The notes under the pieces are model-generated. The model was given only the letters and a program-made list of their open reading frames with translations. It had not been told where the DNA came from and searched no databases. Below, piece after piece: positions 16,178 to 27,051 of a stretch of 57,037 nucleotides of DNA. The position numbers and the translations under genes were made by a program. The stretch's first letter is position 1. Every line of letters begins with the position of its first letter. Source of the DNA: CAVDHB01 sp963608705. GTDB lineage: Bacteria; Bacteroidota; Bacteroidia; Bacteroidales; Bacteroidaceae. The stretch is from contig CAVDHB010000002.1 in the NCBI GenBank assembly GCA_963608705.1, positions 1-57,037 on the forward strand. Reading direction: 5' to 3'.

Positions 16178-18496
16178 TTAGAATTTAAGACTTGCGGAGA
16201 ACTCCACAGTGAACGGACGGAGATAGCTTCCTGTCATCAATGCGCCATTGTATTTCTTCGCCTCGTCCTTGGTGATGAGTTCCGCACCGGCTATACTGCC
16301 TTTGGCACCAGTTTGGTTGAGGAAATTAACCACGGTGCAGCCAAGAGAGAGACGCTTGTTCACCTGCCAGTTCACACCGCCAAAGGTTTCCCAGTGTCCG
16401 TTGAAATAATACGCCTCGTTAATGTTGGCGTAGGTCTTGCTGAAGTACCTGAAACTTGTCCACACCTTGATGTCCTTCGTAATCATATAGCTCGGGTCAA
16501 TCTCAATCAGCACCTGCGGAATCTCGGCCACAATGTTGCCCGTGGCGTTAATCTTTCCTTCGTAGCCGTCAGAGAACTTGACGGAAGTCTCATACTTCTT
16601 GTAAGTAGGTTTCTGATAAGTAAAGAGAAAGTGCAGGTCAAAGCCTTCGAACGGATGCGCCATCACGTCAGTAGTCCATCCAAGGGTCTGAATGTCGTAG
16701 GTAAGCGGTGCCGCCATTATCTCGCCGTCATGCTGAAGGTTGAGCGTCGAGTTGTTATTGCTCTTCGAGATATAGGAGAACAGCGAAGTAAGGCTCAACC
16801 ATGAATTGTTGAAATAAATTCCGGCACGACCCAACGGCACGGATACTTTGTCTGTGTTGGGCAAGGTGGCAGGTGCAAAGTTCTCAAACCTCGGGTGCTG
16901 CACAATATAAGTGAAGTCGCCTGTGAGACCGAATCTTTCCGTGAGTTTATAAGTGAGTGCGGCGGTGAAGGCGTAGTTCATCCAATCGTAGCTCAGCTTG
17001 GCAGGCACAATCTTGGTACCGTCAGGAGCAGCGGCACCTATATAGTAGTCGGCAAAACGTCCTACGAACTCTCCGTTTTTGTTACGCACGGCAGCGTTCT
17101 CCCCCTGGAGCGACTGCCACTCTATACGCCCGCCATAGTACACATTGAACTTGGGAGTGATGTCCCAGTCATGCGTCAAGTAGAGAGCCAGCTTGTTCTC
17201 ATGCCCTTTGTAGTATTCCGACGCATTCTTGTTGAAGTCATAGAAATAATTGCTGCGCTTCTTCTGGTCGAAGAGACGCACGGCATAGCTGCCGTCATCC
17301 GGCACGCTTTGGTCATACATGGTGGTGTTGGAGGCATAGTCAATGTGATAATACCACTCATTCAGTCCGACACGCAGCGTGGAAGTCTTGAATTTCTTCG
17401 ACAACTCTGTGGTGAACATCAACTCGTCGATGTCTCCGGCATTCAGACAAGACATTCTTGTCTGTACATATTCACCCGTATAAGGTGACAACTGTCCGTC
17501 CAGTCCCCGCTGCACATAGTCGTAAGCGACATTACCCTTTACATGGAGGAGTGACATGGGCGATTGATAGACCAATGCGCCACGTGAATGGTCGTAGCGT
17601 CCAATGGCTTTCCACGTCAATCCATTATCCCAACGGTACGTATTCATAAGCGACACCTCACTCGAACGGTTGAGCGCGGCATCGTAAAGGGTGGTCTCTT
17701 TCAATTGCCCGGTGCGCATATCACGGTAGGTGATATTGTTGTCGGTGGGCAGATAGGACGTGGTACCGAGTTTGAAGCCTCCGTATTCTTTTACGCTTCC
17801 GTCGCCTACATAGATGAACGGTGCTGACTGGGTGGCATAATTATAAACTGGATGGCTGTTAGAATATTTATACATAGCGGTGAACTCTCCCCTCTTGTCA
17901 TTATAGCGTTTGGTAAGAGCCGCCTTATATAGTTGAGTGCGATCTTGGAAAGGAGTCGACCTGATTTTGAATGTGCCCGGGTCGAAGTCTTGATACATAC
18001 TCGTGCTGTAATACCAATCCTTGCCCATTGACCCGTTGAGGTTGAGAGAGAACTCCTGAAGACCGAAGTGATTCGACTTATAGTTCAATGTACCATTGAA
18101 ACCTTCTTGACCTAAAGTGGTGAAAGAATTGACCGCGTATCCAATATTGCCTGTGGTAATGGCAGTTTCCGAGATTTTCAGCAGACCGACATGGCTCAGA
18201 CTGGCGTCAGAACGCCAGATGGAATTGACACTGCGTGGATTGGTGGCATAGGTGATGGGCAGACCGTTCTCAAGCACATTGACATCTGCCGAAGGCAGTC
18301 CTATCTGAATCTCACGAGGTCCATTCGCACTGGCAGCGTTCAACATCACATTCCGGTTACCTTCCTCTTTAGACGGCGACGCGGTAGTGGCAGTGCGGCT
18401 TTTAGTCGCATCCTGTGCACAGACATTTATAAAAGAGGTCAATGGTAAAAGTGCAATCAGAAAGGGCTTCGCAACTAAATAATGAGCTGGATTCAT
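16178..18496 (-). CDS. TonB-dependent outer-membrane receptor
   Basis: 772 residues with a signal peptide (to NVCAQ), a plug-like region (residues about 50-140, with INGLP-type motif VLENGLPITY) and a long beta-barrel ending in aromatic SASLKF. There is no carboxypeptidase-like N-terminal domain and no SusD-like partner gene. First gene of the operon, with only 5 bp to the GH32 start region at 16172. It probably imports the oligosaccharide cut by GH32 and GH36. Substrate is inferred only from neighbours. Confidence 0.85.
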   Translation of the reverse strand: MNPAHYLVAKPFLIALLPLTSFINVCAQDATKSRTATTASPSKEEGNRNVMLNAASANGPREIQIGLPSADVNVLENGLPITYATNPRSVNSIWRSDASLSHVGLLKISETAITTGNIGYAVNSFTTLGQEGFNGTLNYKSNHFGLQEFSLNLNGSMGKDWYYSTSMYQDFDPGTFKIRSTPFQDRTQLYKAALTKRYNDKRGEFTAMYKYSNSHPVYNYATQSAPFIYVGDGSVKEYGGFKLGTTSYLPTDNNITYRDMRTGQLKETTLYDAALNRSSEVSLMNTYRWDNGLTWKAIGRYDHSRGALVYQSPMSLLHVKGNVAYDYVQRGLDGQLSPYTGEYVQTRMSCLNAGDIDELMFTTELSKKFKTSTLRVGLNEWYYHIDYASNTTMYDQSVPDDGSYAVRLFDQKKRSNYFYDFNKNASEYYKGHENKLALYLTHDWDITPKFNVYYGGRIEWQSLQGENAAVRNKNGEFVGRFADYYIGAAAPDGTKIVPAKLSYDWMNYAFTAALTYKLTERFGLTGDFTYIVQHPRFENFAPATLPNTDKVSVPLGRAGIYFNNSWLSLTSLFSYISKSNNNSTLNLQHDGEIMAAPLTYDIQTLGWTTDVMAHPFEGFDLHFLFTYQKPTYKKYETSVKFSDGYEGKINATGNIVAEIPQVLIEIDPSYMITKDIKVWTSFRYFSKTYANINEAYYFNGHWETFGGVNWQVNKRLSLGCTVVNFLNQTGAKGSIAGAELITKDEAKKYNGALMTGSYLRPFTVEFSASLKF

Positions 18497-18864
18497 ACTT
18501 GTAAATTTTGAAGGGATTGTTTGATTTACTCTAAGCTTGAATTGATTTCTGCGGCAAAGATACCGCTTTGCAGGAAGATGATATGTAACAAATGTTTCCT
18601 ATACTTGTAAAAAACGTTCATCACATCATTTTCATTACATACTTCTCACCCAATATTTCATCTCCCATCCCCCACTCCCGCTGCATTATACCCCACAACA
18701 AGGTAAATTTTTCTTCTATATCGTTCTTTATTTCGGATTTTATTGTATCTTTGCAATGGAATTTCTATTGATTTGTATTTCTTCCAAAAGAGAACGCATT
18801 CTCTTTCAAGATAAAGACTTCCTTTTCAGTAGAGTTCCCTCGAATTAATAACCCACAAAACAGA
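18497..18864. other. Divergent intergenic region between sugar operon and PepSY lipoprotein
   Basis: It holds the -7 box of the sugar operon (TATCTTTG, minus strand, 18555-18562) and that of the lipoprotein gene (TATCTTTG, plus strand, 18746-18753). -33 elements are weak on both sides, suggesting activator-dependent promoters. No gene or RNA recognised in the remainder. Confidence 0.5.
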
Positions 18865-19752
18865 ATGAACATGAACAGAAGATTTTTTTGGATGTGTATT
18901 CTCGCAGGCGGTTTGTTACTTCCCGCATGCAGTAATGACGAACCTGAAACCGCTAATATCCCGACAGCTGTGCAGCAAGCCTTCGCCACACAATTCGGTG
19001 ACGCAAAGAACGTAGACTGGGACATAGAAAATGGTAAATACGCTGTAGCTGAATTTTATCAGAACGGCACCAAAAATGAGGCGTGGTATGACCTCCAAAC
19101 GGGCGCATGGCAAATGACAAAAAGAGAAACCGCTTTCGCAAGTCTGCCCTTACTCATACAAGAAACTTTCAAGGCCAGTGAATATTCCAAAGCTCCTTGG
19201 AGAATGGAAAACGAAGTGGACATCCTTGAACGCAAGGGAGTGGAAAAAGTCTACATCATCGAGGTGGAAAAAGAAGTGCAAGGAATGGAAACCAATGTGG
19301 ATTTACTCTTCACCGAAGACGGAAGATTGGTAAAAGCCAATGTGGAAACTGAGCAGGATAATGATTTCAACCACTATCTGCCTACCCCCGTCGAAGGGGA
19401 AATTGACCAATGGCTGAAAAAGAACTTCCCCAACGCATCTATCGTAGACATCGAAACCGAGAGAGGTTATACGGTGGTAGACATCATCGTCGATAACAGA
19501 ACGGAAAAAGAAGTGCGCTTCGACGCTCAATCCAACTGGGTGGACACGCAATGGGATATTCCTTACGCCCAACTCTCCCCTGCTATCAAACAAACGATTC
19601 AAACGAGCTATCCCGGCTATCGTATAGATAATGAAGCCACGGTAATTGAATCTGCCACTGGGATCACGTATGAGGTGGAATTGGAAGACGCACAAGACAG
19701 GGATAAATACGTGACCTTGGACGAGACAGGAAAAGTTATTTCAGAAAGATAA
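18865..19752 (+). CDS. PepSY-like (BLIP-fold) lipoprotein
   Basis: 295 residues with a lipoprotein signal (LAGGLLLPACS). The mature part contains two copies of the PepSY-like module (PTAVQQAFATQFGDAKNVDWD near residue 35 and QWLKKNFPNASIVDIE near 175, with SPAIKQTIQTSYPGYRID near 235). Such Bacteroidetes periplasmic or surface lipoproteins resemble beta-lactamase inhibitor folds; their function is unknown. Monocistronic, with a terminator directly downstream. Confidence 0.85.
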   Translation: MNMNRRFFWMCILAGGLLLPACSNDEPETANIPTAVQQAFATQFGDAKNVDWDIENGKYAVAEFYQNGTKNEAWYDLQTGAWQMTKRETAFASLPLLIQETFKASEYSKAPWRMENEVDILERKGVEKVYIIEVEKEVQGMETNVDLLFTEDGRLVKANVETEQDNDFNHYLPTPVEGEIDQWLKKNFPNASIVDIETERGYTVVDIIVDNRTEKEVRFDAQSNWVDTQWDIPYAQLSPAIKQTIQTSYPGYRIDNEATVIESATGITYEVELEDAQDRDKYVTLDETGKVISER

Positions 19753-19776
19753 CCTATTAGTACACCCTATATACAA

Positions 19777-19813
19777 AGATACCGGCAGCACACTGTCGGT
19801 ATCTTTTATTTTT
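19777..19813 (+). terminator. Intrinsic terminator of PepSY lipoprotein gene
   Basis: AGATACCGGCAG (19777-19788) pairs with CTGTCGGTATCT (19793-19804), loop CACA, then TTTATTTTT. It lies 25 bp after the stop. Confidence 0.85.
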
Positions 19814-19842
19814 ATCCCACAGTGTATGGTGATCATTTTTTC

Positions 19843-19941
19843 ACGGAGACTTACAGGTAATAACTCAGTGAATAAGGCATCGAAACTCACCGCTCCACGA
19901 AAATTACACGGTGAGTAAGCAAGAAGAATACGGTGAATTAC
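19843..19941. repeat. 22-bp-period array C, locus 1 (consensus ACGGTGAGTTAC)
   Basis: Forward units at 19843, 19908 and 19930 and inverted units (ACTCACCG-like) at 19863 and 19885; spacing is 20-23 bp, mostly 22. The same unit recurs at 37408-37502. It lies between the convergent lipoprotein and rpmA genes. Confidence 0.75.
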
Positions 19942-19968
19942 AATCCACTATACACCGCATCTTCCCAC

Positions 19969-19999
19969 AAAAAAAGAGCGTTCCTTTTGAGAACGCTCC
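19969..19999 (-). terminator. Intrinsic terminator of rplU-rpmA
   Basis: On the minus strand GAGCGTTC pairs with GAACGCTC around TCAAAAG, followed by TTTTTTT. It lies about 30 bp after the rpmA stop. Confidence 0.9.
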
Positions 20000-20029
20000 C
20001 TTTTATACTGTAAAATTGGAATGAGCTAT

Positions 20030-20305
20030 TTAAGCTTCTGCAACGGGTTTTTCAACCGGCTCTACGGAAACCGTGCTACGGTCTAACTTACCTTTCTTGA
20101 AAGTCACGATTCCGTCTGCCAAAGCGTAAAGCGTATGGTCTTTGCCCATACCTACGTTTTTACCGGGATAGTGTACAGTACCACGCTGACGAACGATGAT
20201 GTTGCCTGCGATGCAAGTCTGTCCACCCCAAATCTTCACGCCTAATCGTTTGGACTCTGATTCACGACCGTTTCGGGAACTGGTCTGACCTTTTTTGTGT
20301 GCCAT
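20030..20305 (-). CDS. rpmA: 50S ribosomal protein L27
   Basis: 91 residues. It begins MAHKKGQTSSRNGRESES and carries GGQTCIAGNIIVRQRGT, the L27 signature. The N-terminus reaches towards the peptidyl-transferase centre and needs no cleaved extension here. The C-terminal tail is rich in Val, Glu and Pro. Cotranscribed with rplU, 22 bp downstream. Confidence 0.98.
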   Translation of the reverse strand: MAHKKGQTSSRNGRESESKRLGVKIWGGQTCIAGNIIVRQRGTVHYPGKNVGMGKDHTLYALADGIVTFKKGKLDRSTVSVEPVEKPVAEA

Positions 20306-20327
20306 TTCTTCTAATTATTTAAAGTGA

Positions 20328-20645
20328 TTAAGCAATAACTTGTTTGATTGTCAACTCTGTGAACTGCTGACGATGGCCGTTCAATTTACGATAGCCTTTT
20401 CTTCTTTTCTTGTGGAATACCAGCACTTTCTTGCCTTTTACCAGCGGAGAAACCACTTCGCATACCACTTTTGCGCCCTCTACGGTAGGTGCGCCTACGG
20501 TGATGTCACCTTCTTTGTCCACTAACAGGACTTTGTCAAACTCAACAGTAGCGTTGGCTTCGGCGTTCTGAATGTGATACACAAACAACTTCTTGCCTTC
20601 TTCAGCCTTGAACTGCTGACCGTTAATTTCTACAATTGCGTACAT
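20328..20645 (-). CDS. rplU: 50S ribosomal protein L21
   Basis: 105 residues. MYAIVEINGQQFKAEEG and the C-terminal KRRKGYRKLNGHRQQFT are diagnostic for L21, which binds 23S rRNA. First gene of rplU-rpmA. The leader of about 75 nt (20646-20722) contains short inverted segments (GGCTTAAGGAAGCG and downstream AATCCGCC) that could hold an autoregulatory structure, but I see no firm fold. Confidence 0.98.
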   Translation of the reverse strand: MYAIVEINGQQFKAEEGKKLFVYHIQNAEANATVEFDKVLLVDKEGDITVGAPTVEGAKVVCEVVSPLVKGKKVLVFHKKRRKGYRKLNGHRQQFTELTIKQVIA

Positions 20646-20729
20646 TAATTTATTATTAAACGGTTTTTTCCGTAAGGCGGATTCCTTTATGAAATCGCTT
20701 CCTTAAGCCTTTGCGGACTAAATCGGCTG

Positions 20730-20761
20730 CAAAAGTACAGCTTTCCCGCGAGTTGGCCAAA
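20730..20761 (-). promoter_or_regulatory. Promoter of rplU-rpmA
   Basis: TTTG (20761-20758), 20 bp, TACTTTTG (20737-20730). Confidence 0.75.
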
Positions 20762-20800
20762 TTATACAGAGCTGATTTTACACAAATTCAGGAATATAGC

Positions 20801-22588
20801 CTATTCAGAACGAGCCAGTGAAAGTGTGCGAACCGTATATCCCTGTTTTGTACGAAGGAAAATGAACGGAGAAATTTTTCCGTAATCATCTCTCAATCCA
20901 TAGCCCAAACACTTATCCTCCGTATAGAAAGGCAACTGGTGTGCTTGCCGCTTCCCATTCTTACGGTCTATCCTTACATACACGTAGTGATCTTTCCTCA
21001 AATCCACTCTCTTAGGAGAACCATACCTCACCAAACAATAAATATACCGTGCGTCTATCTTCATCGCCGCCACACTCCGACTAAAGGTACGGTCATACAA
21101 ACGTCCGTACTCAAACTTATAAAAATAGGCACTGTCCGGCTTAGGTATGGAAACGGAATCAATATCAAACGCCACATAACGACTTGGTTTATCCAGCGCC
21201 ACACTATCCACCACATTAATCACTCCCGTATAAGAATTTGTATAAGCCAATTCCCGTCCTGAATGTGCGAATACCGCCTCATTGAAATACTTTCCCGTCC
21301 GGCTGATGCGTTGGGAATCCTCCATTCTTCCATAACGCCCACTTATTCGCTCTGTTTTCGAATCCACCGTGGCAACCGTAGGATTAAACTGTGTATAGAA
21401 GTAATCCTTGAAAGAATCCAATTTCGGATCCCTCGTTAATCTCTCTTTGGTGAATCCCTCATCCGGCCAGGATCTCCTCTCGCATCCCAGCCAGACTCTT
21501 CCCGCAAAATAATCAAAAATGAAATGGAAGTAATAGAAAGGAGAATTACGTTCGTCAGATTCGTGTCCTATCATGTTTCCAGGTTTCAAGGTTGGTAATT
21601 CACGCACAATAAAGGACGCTCTGTTCGCATAGCCCAACGCATCCTTTCCCTCCATAAACAAATCGGGCAAAGAGTAAGAGACCATCAACTTGGTAGAGTC
21701 TACCAAATTCGCAGACAAAGGTATGTAGAACACACTCCCTTCCTTTATCATCGCCTGATATTCGCTTTCCGGAACCTTCACATACCGTCTTCTTTCCACA
21801 CTGTCCGCTTGAACAAGCGTACGGTACACCAATTTATCCCGCTTCTTCTCACATAGCACAATACCCGACTTGAAATCATCGTTATAAAAGAAGTAGTCTC
21901 GTTCGAACTTCGGGATGTCATACACCGAAGACACATATCCGTCTTTTCCCAAGTCCAACGGCAAGTCTTGGCTTTTCCATTTTCCCACAGAAGCGGTAGG
22001 AGACAAAGGTTCAAACGGTTTTTCTCCGTCTGCGTCAGTATGAAACACATGCGGGAGCACTCTACGCTTACAGTTCCTCAGTTGCCGCACAAAGGCTGAG
22101 GTACAATAGGTCGGATTTCCCCCTGTAAGCAGTTCCCCTGTCCGAACAGCAATCTTCAAGATATACAAACCCAGTATGTCCGCGGAATTAAAGCTGAAAA
22201 TATGAGAATAAGTGGATTTCGTATCATACAAGAAATAGTCAGACGCAAAACGCTTACTCTTCACATACGATTTCGCCGCAGACGAATCCTCGTATGCGGT
22301 AATCAGCAATAACTTGTTCTTCTTATCATTCTCTTTTAACAGCTGATGATAAGCGGAAATCAACGCTTCACAACGAGGACAGGCCGCAGGTATATATAAT
22401 ATCGCGTAGACCGTATCCTCTTTGATAGGAAGCAATTTCAGATACTTAATCAGAAGCCCCTCTGTCTGGGGCTTCTGACGTATTTGCAACTCTCCCTCTT
22501 CCAATTCCTTCACATAATTCCGATTCTCACGTTGAGCAAAAAGAGAGAAGGAAAGGATGAGAAAGAATAATGTCAAATGGATTCTCAT
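20801..22588 (-). CDS. Exported thioredoxin-like protein with large C-terminal domain
   Basis: 595 residues with a signal peptide (FFLILSFSLFAQ). Residues about 55-150 look like a thioredoxin fold with a CPRC redox pair (AACPRCEAL). The remaining roughly 400 residues are rich in beta-strand, Tyr and Asp, compatible with a propeller-like periplasmic domain of the kind seen beside NVEALA-type peptides in Bacteroides; this match is weak. Its start codon overlaps the stop of the 128-residue exported protein upstream (ATGA-type overlap, 22585-22588), so the two are translationally coupled. Function unknown; a thiol-redox or peptide-linked surface role is inference. Confidence 0.65.
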   Translation of the reverse strand: MRIHLTLFFLILSFSLFAQRENRNYVKELEEGELQIRQKPQTEGLLIKYLKLLPIKEDTVYAILYIPAACPRCEALISAYHQLLKENDKKNKLLLITAYEDSSAAKSYVKSKRFASDYFLYDTKSTYSHIFSFNSADILGLYILKIAVRTGELLTGGNPTYCTSAFVRQLRNCKRRVLPHVFHTDADGEKPFEPLSPTASVGKWKSQDLPLDLGKDGYVSSVYDIPKFERDYFFYNDDFKSGIVLCEKKRDKLVYRTLVQADSVERRRYVKVPESEYQAMIKEGSVFYIPLSANLVDSTKLMVSYSLPDLFMEGKDALGYANRASFIVRELPTLKPGNMIGHESDERNSPFYYFHFIFDYFAGRVWLGCERRSWPDEGFTKERLTRDPKLDSFKDYFYTQFNPTVATVDSKTERISGRYGRMEDSQRISRTGKYFNEAVFAHSGRELAYTNSYTGVINVVDSVALDKPSRYVAFDIDSVSIPKPDSAYFYKFEYGRLYDRTFSRSVAAMKIDARYIYCLVRYGSPKRVDLRKDHYVYVRIDRKNGKRQAHQLPFYTEDKCLGYGLRDDYGKISPFIFLRTKQGYTVRTLSLARSE

Positions 22589-22959
22589 TTCACTTCTTCT
22601 ACTATGACGCTACCATCTTCATTTTCCTCTCCTAGCAAATCTGACAATGTTTCCGCTGGAGATTTAGCAAGAATTTCTTGCTGAGTCGAAGTTTCACCAG
22701 TTAATGGAAAATAAACTTCGGTTGTAACCTTCGTCTGTGTATCAGCATATAGCCCTTCCACTGTTTTTTCTATCACGGCACATATATCTGATACATATCC
22801 CTTACAAGGATTTTTGTTACTGTTTCTTGCCTCTGATCCATAATAGGTTTTTTTCACTTTATATGTTGATTCTGATAAAGGTTTCTCGGTCTCATGTTGC
22901 TGGCAGAAAGCCGCACTACAAACCAATACAAATCCGATGGACAATATGATTCTTTTCAT
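22585..22959 (-). CDS. Small exported protein of unknown function
   Basis: 124 residues from the ATG at 22959 (MKRIILSIGFVLVCSAAFCQQ, a clean signal peptide). An ATG at 22971 would leave only about 10 nt after the -7 box TAAATTTG (22989-22982), so the downstream start is preferred. The mature protein has a pair of cysteines (NPCKGYVSDIC) and an acidic tail (LLGEENEDGS). Its stop overlaps the start of the thioredoxin-like CPRC protein. A substrate or partner relationship with that protein is possible but unproven. Confidence 0.6.
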   Translation of the reverse strand: MKRIILSIGFVLVCSAAFCQQHETEKPLSESTYKVKKTYYGSEARNSNKNPCKGYVSDICAVIEKTVEGLYADTQTKVTTEVYFPLTGETSTQQEILAKSPAETLSDLLGEENEDGSVIVEEVK

Positions 22960-22989
22960 AAAGATACTCATTTACTTAATACAAATTTA

Positions 22990-23618
22990 TATTGAACAAG
23001 ATACATCTTTGAAATAGACAAACACGCTATTCCTTGATGTTGATAACGTTTCTTTGGGAACTGACTCCCTTTAAAACAAACAATGAATTAGTCTTATGCT
23101 CTAAAACGAATTTAATTAACTTGAAACTCTCCATTTTTGACCGATATACTTAAGATTAAGTCTACATTTAAGAGATAGCAAATCTCCCATAAATTAGCCG
23201 CCTCATACAATATATTTGTCATCTAATCAAGAATTCACCTCTCCCTTACAATCCACAACTCTTCTTAATTATTAAATCCCATTTACACTGAAATGTTAAC
23301 ATCTCACTCTTCCTTCAATTCAGACCTACTATTCTTCAAATCTAATTGAATCACATTGCAAATATACCGCATAAGTATATAACCGCAAATAAGACAAGCT
23401 ATATTTATCAATAAATACTTATATATCTTGATATATATCAAAAAGTTTTGCACGGCTGTCAAAAGAAATGACGACTCACTGTCCAAGCTGGTATGCAGTC
23501 AATTTCGCGAATAAAAATTTGCGTAAGGCTTTGTATGGAGAGTGAAGAACGAAAAATACAAAAGCAATGTACTCATGCATATAAAGATGTATTCTCTCCA
23601 TTCAATTTAATGAAGCAA
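22990..23618. other. AT-rich region with a consensus promoter and no convincing gene
   Basis: About 630 bp, visibly more AT-rich than its surroundings. On the minus strand it has a perfect promoter: TTTG (23389-23386), 19 bp, TATATTTG (23366-23359). Only short frames follow it (for example 36 codons beginning MTNILYEAANLWE and 35 codons beginning MESFKLIKFVLEH, overlapping in different frames), which look like frameshifted remnants or chance. A 60-codon frame at 23304-23486 with one hydrophobic segment overlaps the promoter itself and is doubtful. Confidence 0.4.
23359..23389 (-). promoter_or_regulatory. Consensus promoter without an obvious gene
   Basis: TTTG-N19-TATATTTG on the minus strand. 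The transcript would run about 390 nt before the small exported protein at 22959, either as a long leader or as a separate RNA. Confidence 0.5.
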
Positions 23619-24140
23619 CTAATCATACTGGATAAGTATCAGACCTTCTTTTTTATTCCAAACCATATTGACAGGAACCATGAAGTTTGAACTTATCTTA
23701 CCAATAAAGCCTTTATTATCATATATGTCTAATTTTATCCTGTTTTTTCTATTCACAGAATAGGTATAGCCAATCTTGTTGTTTCTGATTCTTTCAACAC
23801 ACAGATTATACATTATGGTGATAACACTGTCTGGAGGTATTTGGGAACTTTCTTTCTCTGCTTTAGTCAAGTACGTCCAAGTGTCATCTACAAATGTCTG
23901 CAAGCCATAAATCCTACCTATTCGAATAAACTTTTTGCCATGATTTTCAAATTTCACCATTAAATGCCGTACATTTTCTTTTGAAACTGTCGCACTGATT
24001 TTTAAAGAGTCTTTCAGATATTTATCCGCTCTTAGAGCAGAAGAGTCTTCCTCTGTCAAAACACCAATTTCGTCAGCACTATTAATGAAATATGTCCATG
24101 ACAAACAGACTGACATTATCATCATACTTAATAAAGTCAT
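23619..24140 (-). CDS. Exported protein of unknown function
   Basis: 173 residues beginning with a hydrophobic segment (LLSMMIMSVCLSWTYFI) that may be a signal or anchor. The mature part (DSLKISATVSKENVRHLMVKF, then alternating strand patterns) has the feel of a single Ig-like beta-sandwich. AT-rich and lacking recognisable catalytic motifs. Stands alone between the AT-rich gap and the fumarate reductase terminator. Confidence 0.55.
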   Translation of the reverse strand: MTLLSMMIMSVCLSWTYFINSADEIGVLTEEDSSALRADKYLKDSLKISATVSKENVRHLMVKFENHGKKFIRIGRIYGLQTFVDDTWTYLTKAEKESSQIPPDSVITIMYNLCVERIRNNKIGYTYSVNRKNRIKLDIYDNKGFIGKISSNFMVPVNMVWNKKEGLILIQYD

Positions 24141-24210
24141 ACTAATATCGTTTAAGACCGAATGTTTGATTTATCAAATACGCTTTGATACATCCTCCAT
24201 AAAGTGCTGA

Positions 24211-24255
24211 AAATAAAAATTACACCGCCCGTACAATGAATGTACAGACGGTGTA
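24211..24255 (-). terminator. Intrinsic terminator of fumarate reductase operon
   Basis: TACACCGTCTGTACA pairs with TGTACGGGCGGTGTA (24221-24255, with G-U pairs), loop TTCAT, followed on the minus strand by ATTTTTATTTT. It lies about 20 bp after the frdB stop. Confidence 0.8.
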
Positions 24256-24275
24256 AATTATATTTTATTCTCTAA

Positions 24276-25034
24276 TTAATCTGCCAATTTAGCGCAGATG
24301 AACTCACGGTTCAAACGAGCGATGTTGGCGATTTTCTCTTCCTTCGGACAAACAGCCTCGCAAGCGCGGGTGTTCGTACAGTTACCGAATCCCAACTCAT
24401 CCATCTTGGCAACCATCGCTTTCGCACGGCGAGCTGCTTCAGGACGACCTTGAGGCAGAAGAGCCAACTGGCTTACCTTGGAAGAAACGAACAACATGGC
24501 AGAACCATTCTTACAAGCGGCCACACACGCACCGCAACCGATGCAAGTAGCGCAGTCCATAGCCTCGTCAGCGTTTTCCTTCGGAATCAAGATAGCGTTC
24601 GCATCCTGAGGCGCGCCTGTACGGATGCTGATGTAACCTCCAGCCTGGATAATCTTGTCGAAAGAGCCACGGTCTACCATGCAGTCCTTGATGACAGGGA
24701 AACCAGCGGAACGCCACGGTTCTACGGTGATAGTCTCGCCATCGTGGAAACGACGCATATAGAGCTGGCAGGTAGTAGCGCCACGCTCTGTCTTTCCGTG
24801 CGGTGTACCATTGATGTACAGAGAGCACATACCGCAGATACCCTCACGGCAGTCATGGTCGAACACGAACGGCTCTTCGCCGGCTTCGATCAATTCCTCG
24901 TTCAAGATATCCAGCATTTCGAGGAAAGAAGTATCCGTAGGGATGTCTTTCATTTCATGGGTATCAAAATGACCTTTGTCCTGAGGGCCGTTCTGACGCC
25001 AAAACTTCAGTGTGAAACTTATAGTCTTATCCAT
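24276..25034 (-). CDS. frdB: Succinate dehydrogenase/fumarate reductase iron-sulfur subunit
   Basis: 252 residues. [2Fe-2S] ligands in CREGICGMC and the following C (TTCQLY), [4Fe-4S] in CATCIGCGAC, and [3Fe-4S]/[4Fe-4S] ligands in CTNTRACEAVCP. It passes electrons from the quinol side to the flavoprotein. In anaerobic gut Bacteroidales this complex works mainly as fumarate reductase making succinate; direction cannot be read from sequence. Third gene of C-A-B order. Confidence 0.95.
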   Translation of the reverse strand: MDKTISFTLKFWRQNGPQDKGHFDTHEMKDIPTDTSFLEMLDILNEELIEAGEEPFVFDHDCREGICGMCSLYINGTPHGKTERGATTCQLYMRRFHDGETITVEPWRSAGFPVIKDCMVDRGSFDKIIQAGGYISIRTGAPQDANAILIPKENADEAMDCATCIGCGACVAACKNGSAMLFVSSKVSQLALLPQGRPEAARRAKAMVAKMDELGFGNCTNTRACEAVCPKEEKIANIARLNREFICAKLAD

Positions 25035-25080
25035 TGTTTGAATTCTTTAATTGATTAGTAATTTGTTTGGTTCAAAAGTA

Positions 25081-27027
<1,947 letters not shown>

Positions 27028-27051
27028 AATAAGAATGTTTTTAGAATGTTA

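Noticed and set aside
23304..23486. 60-residue membrane ORF on the minus strand
   Set aside because: It overlaps a perfect promoter in the same direction and has no recognisable family; more likely chance in AT-rich DNA.
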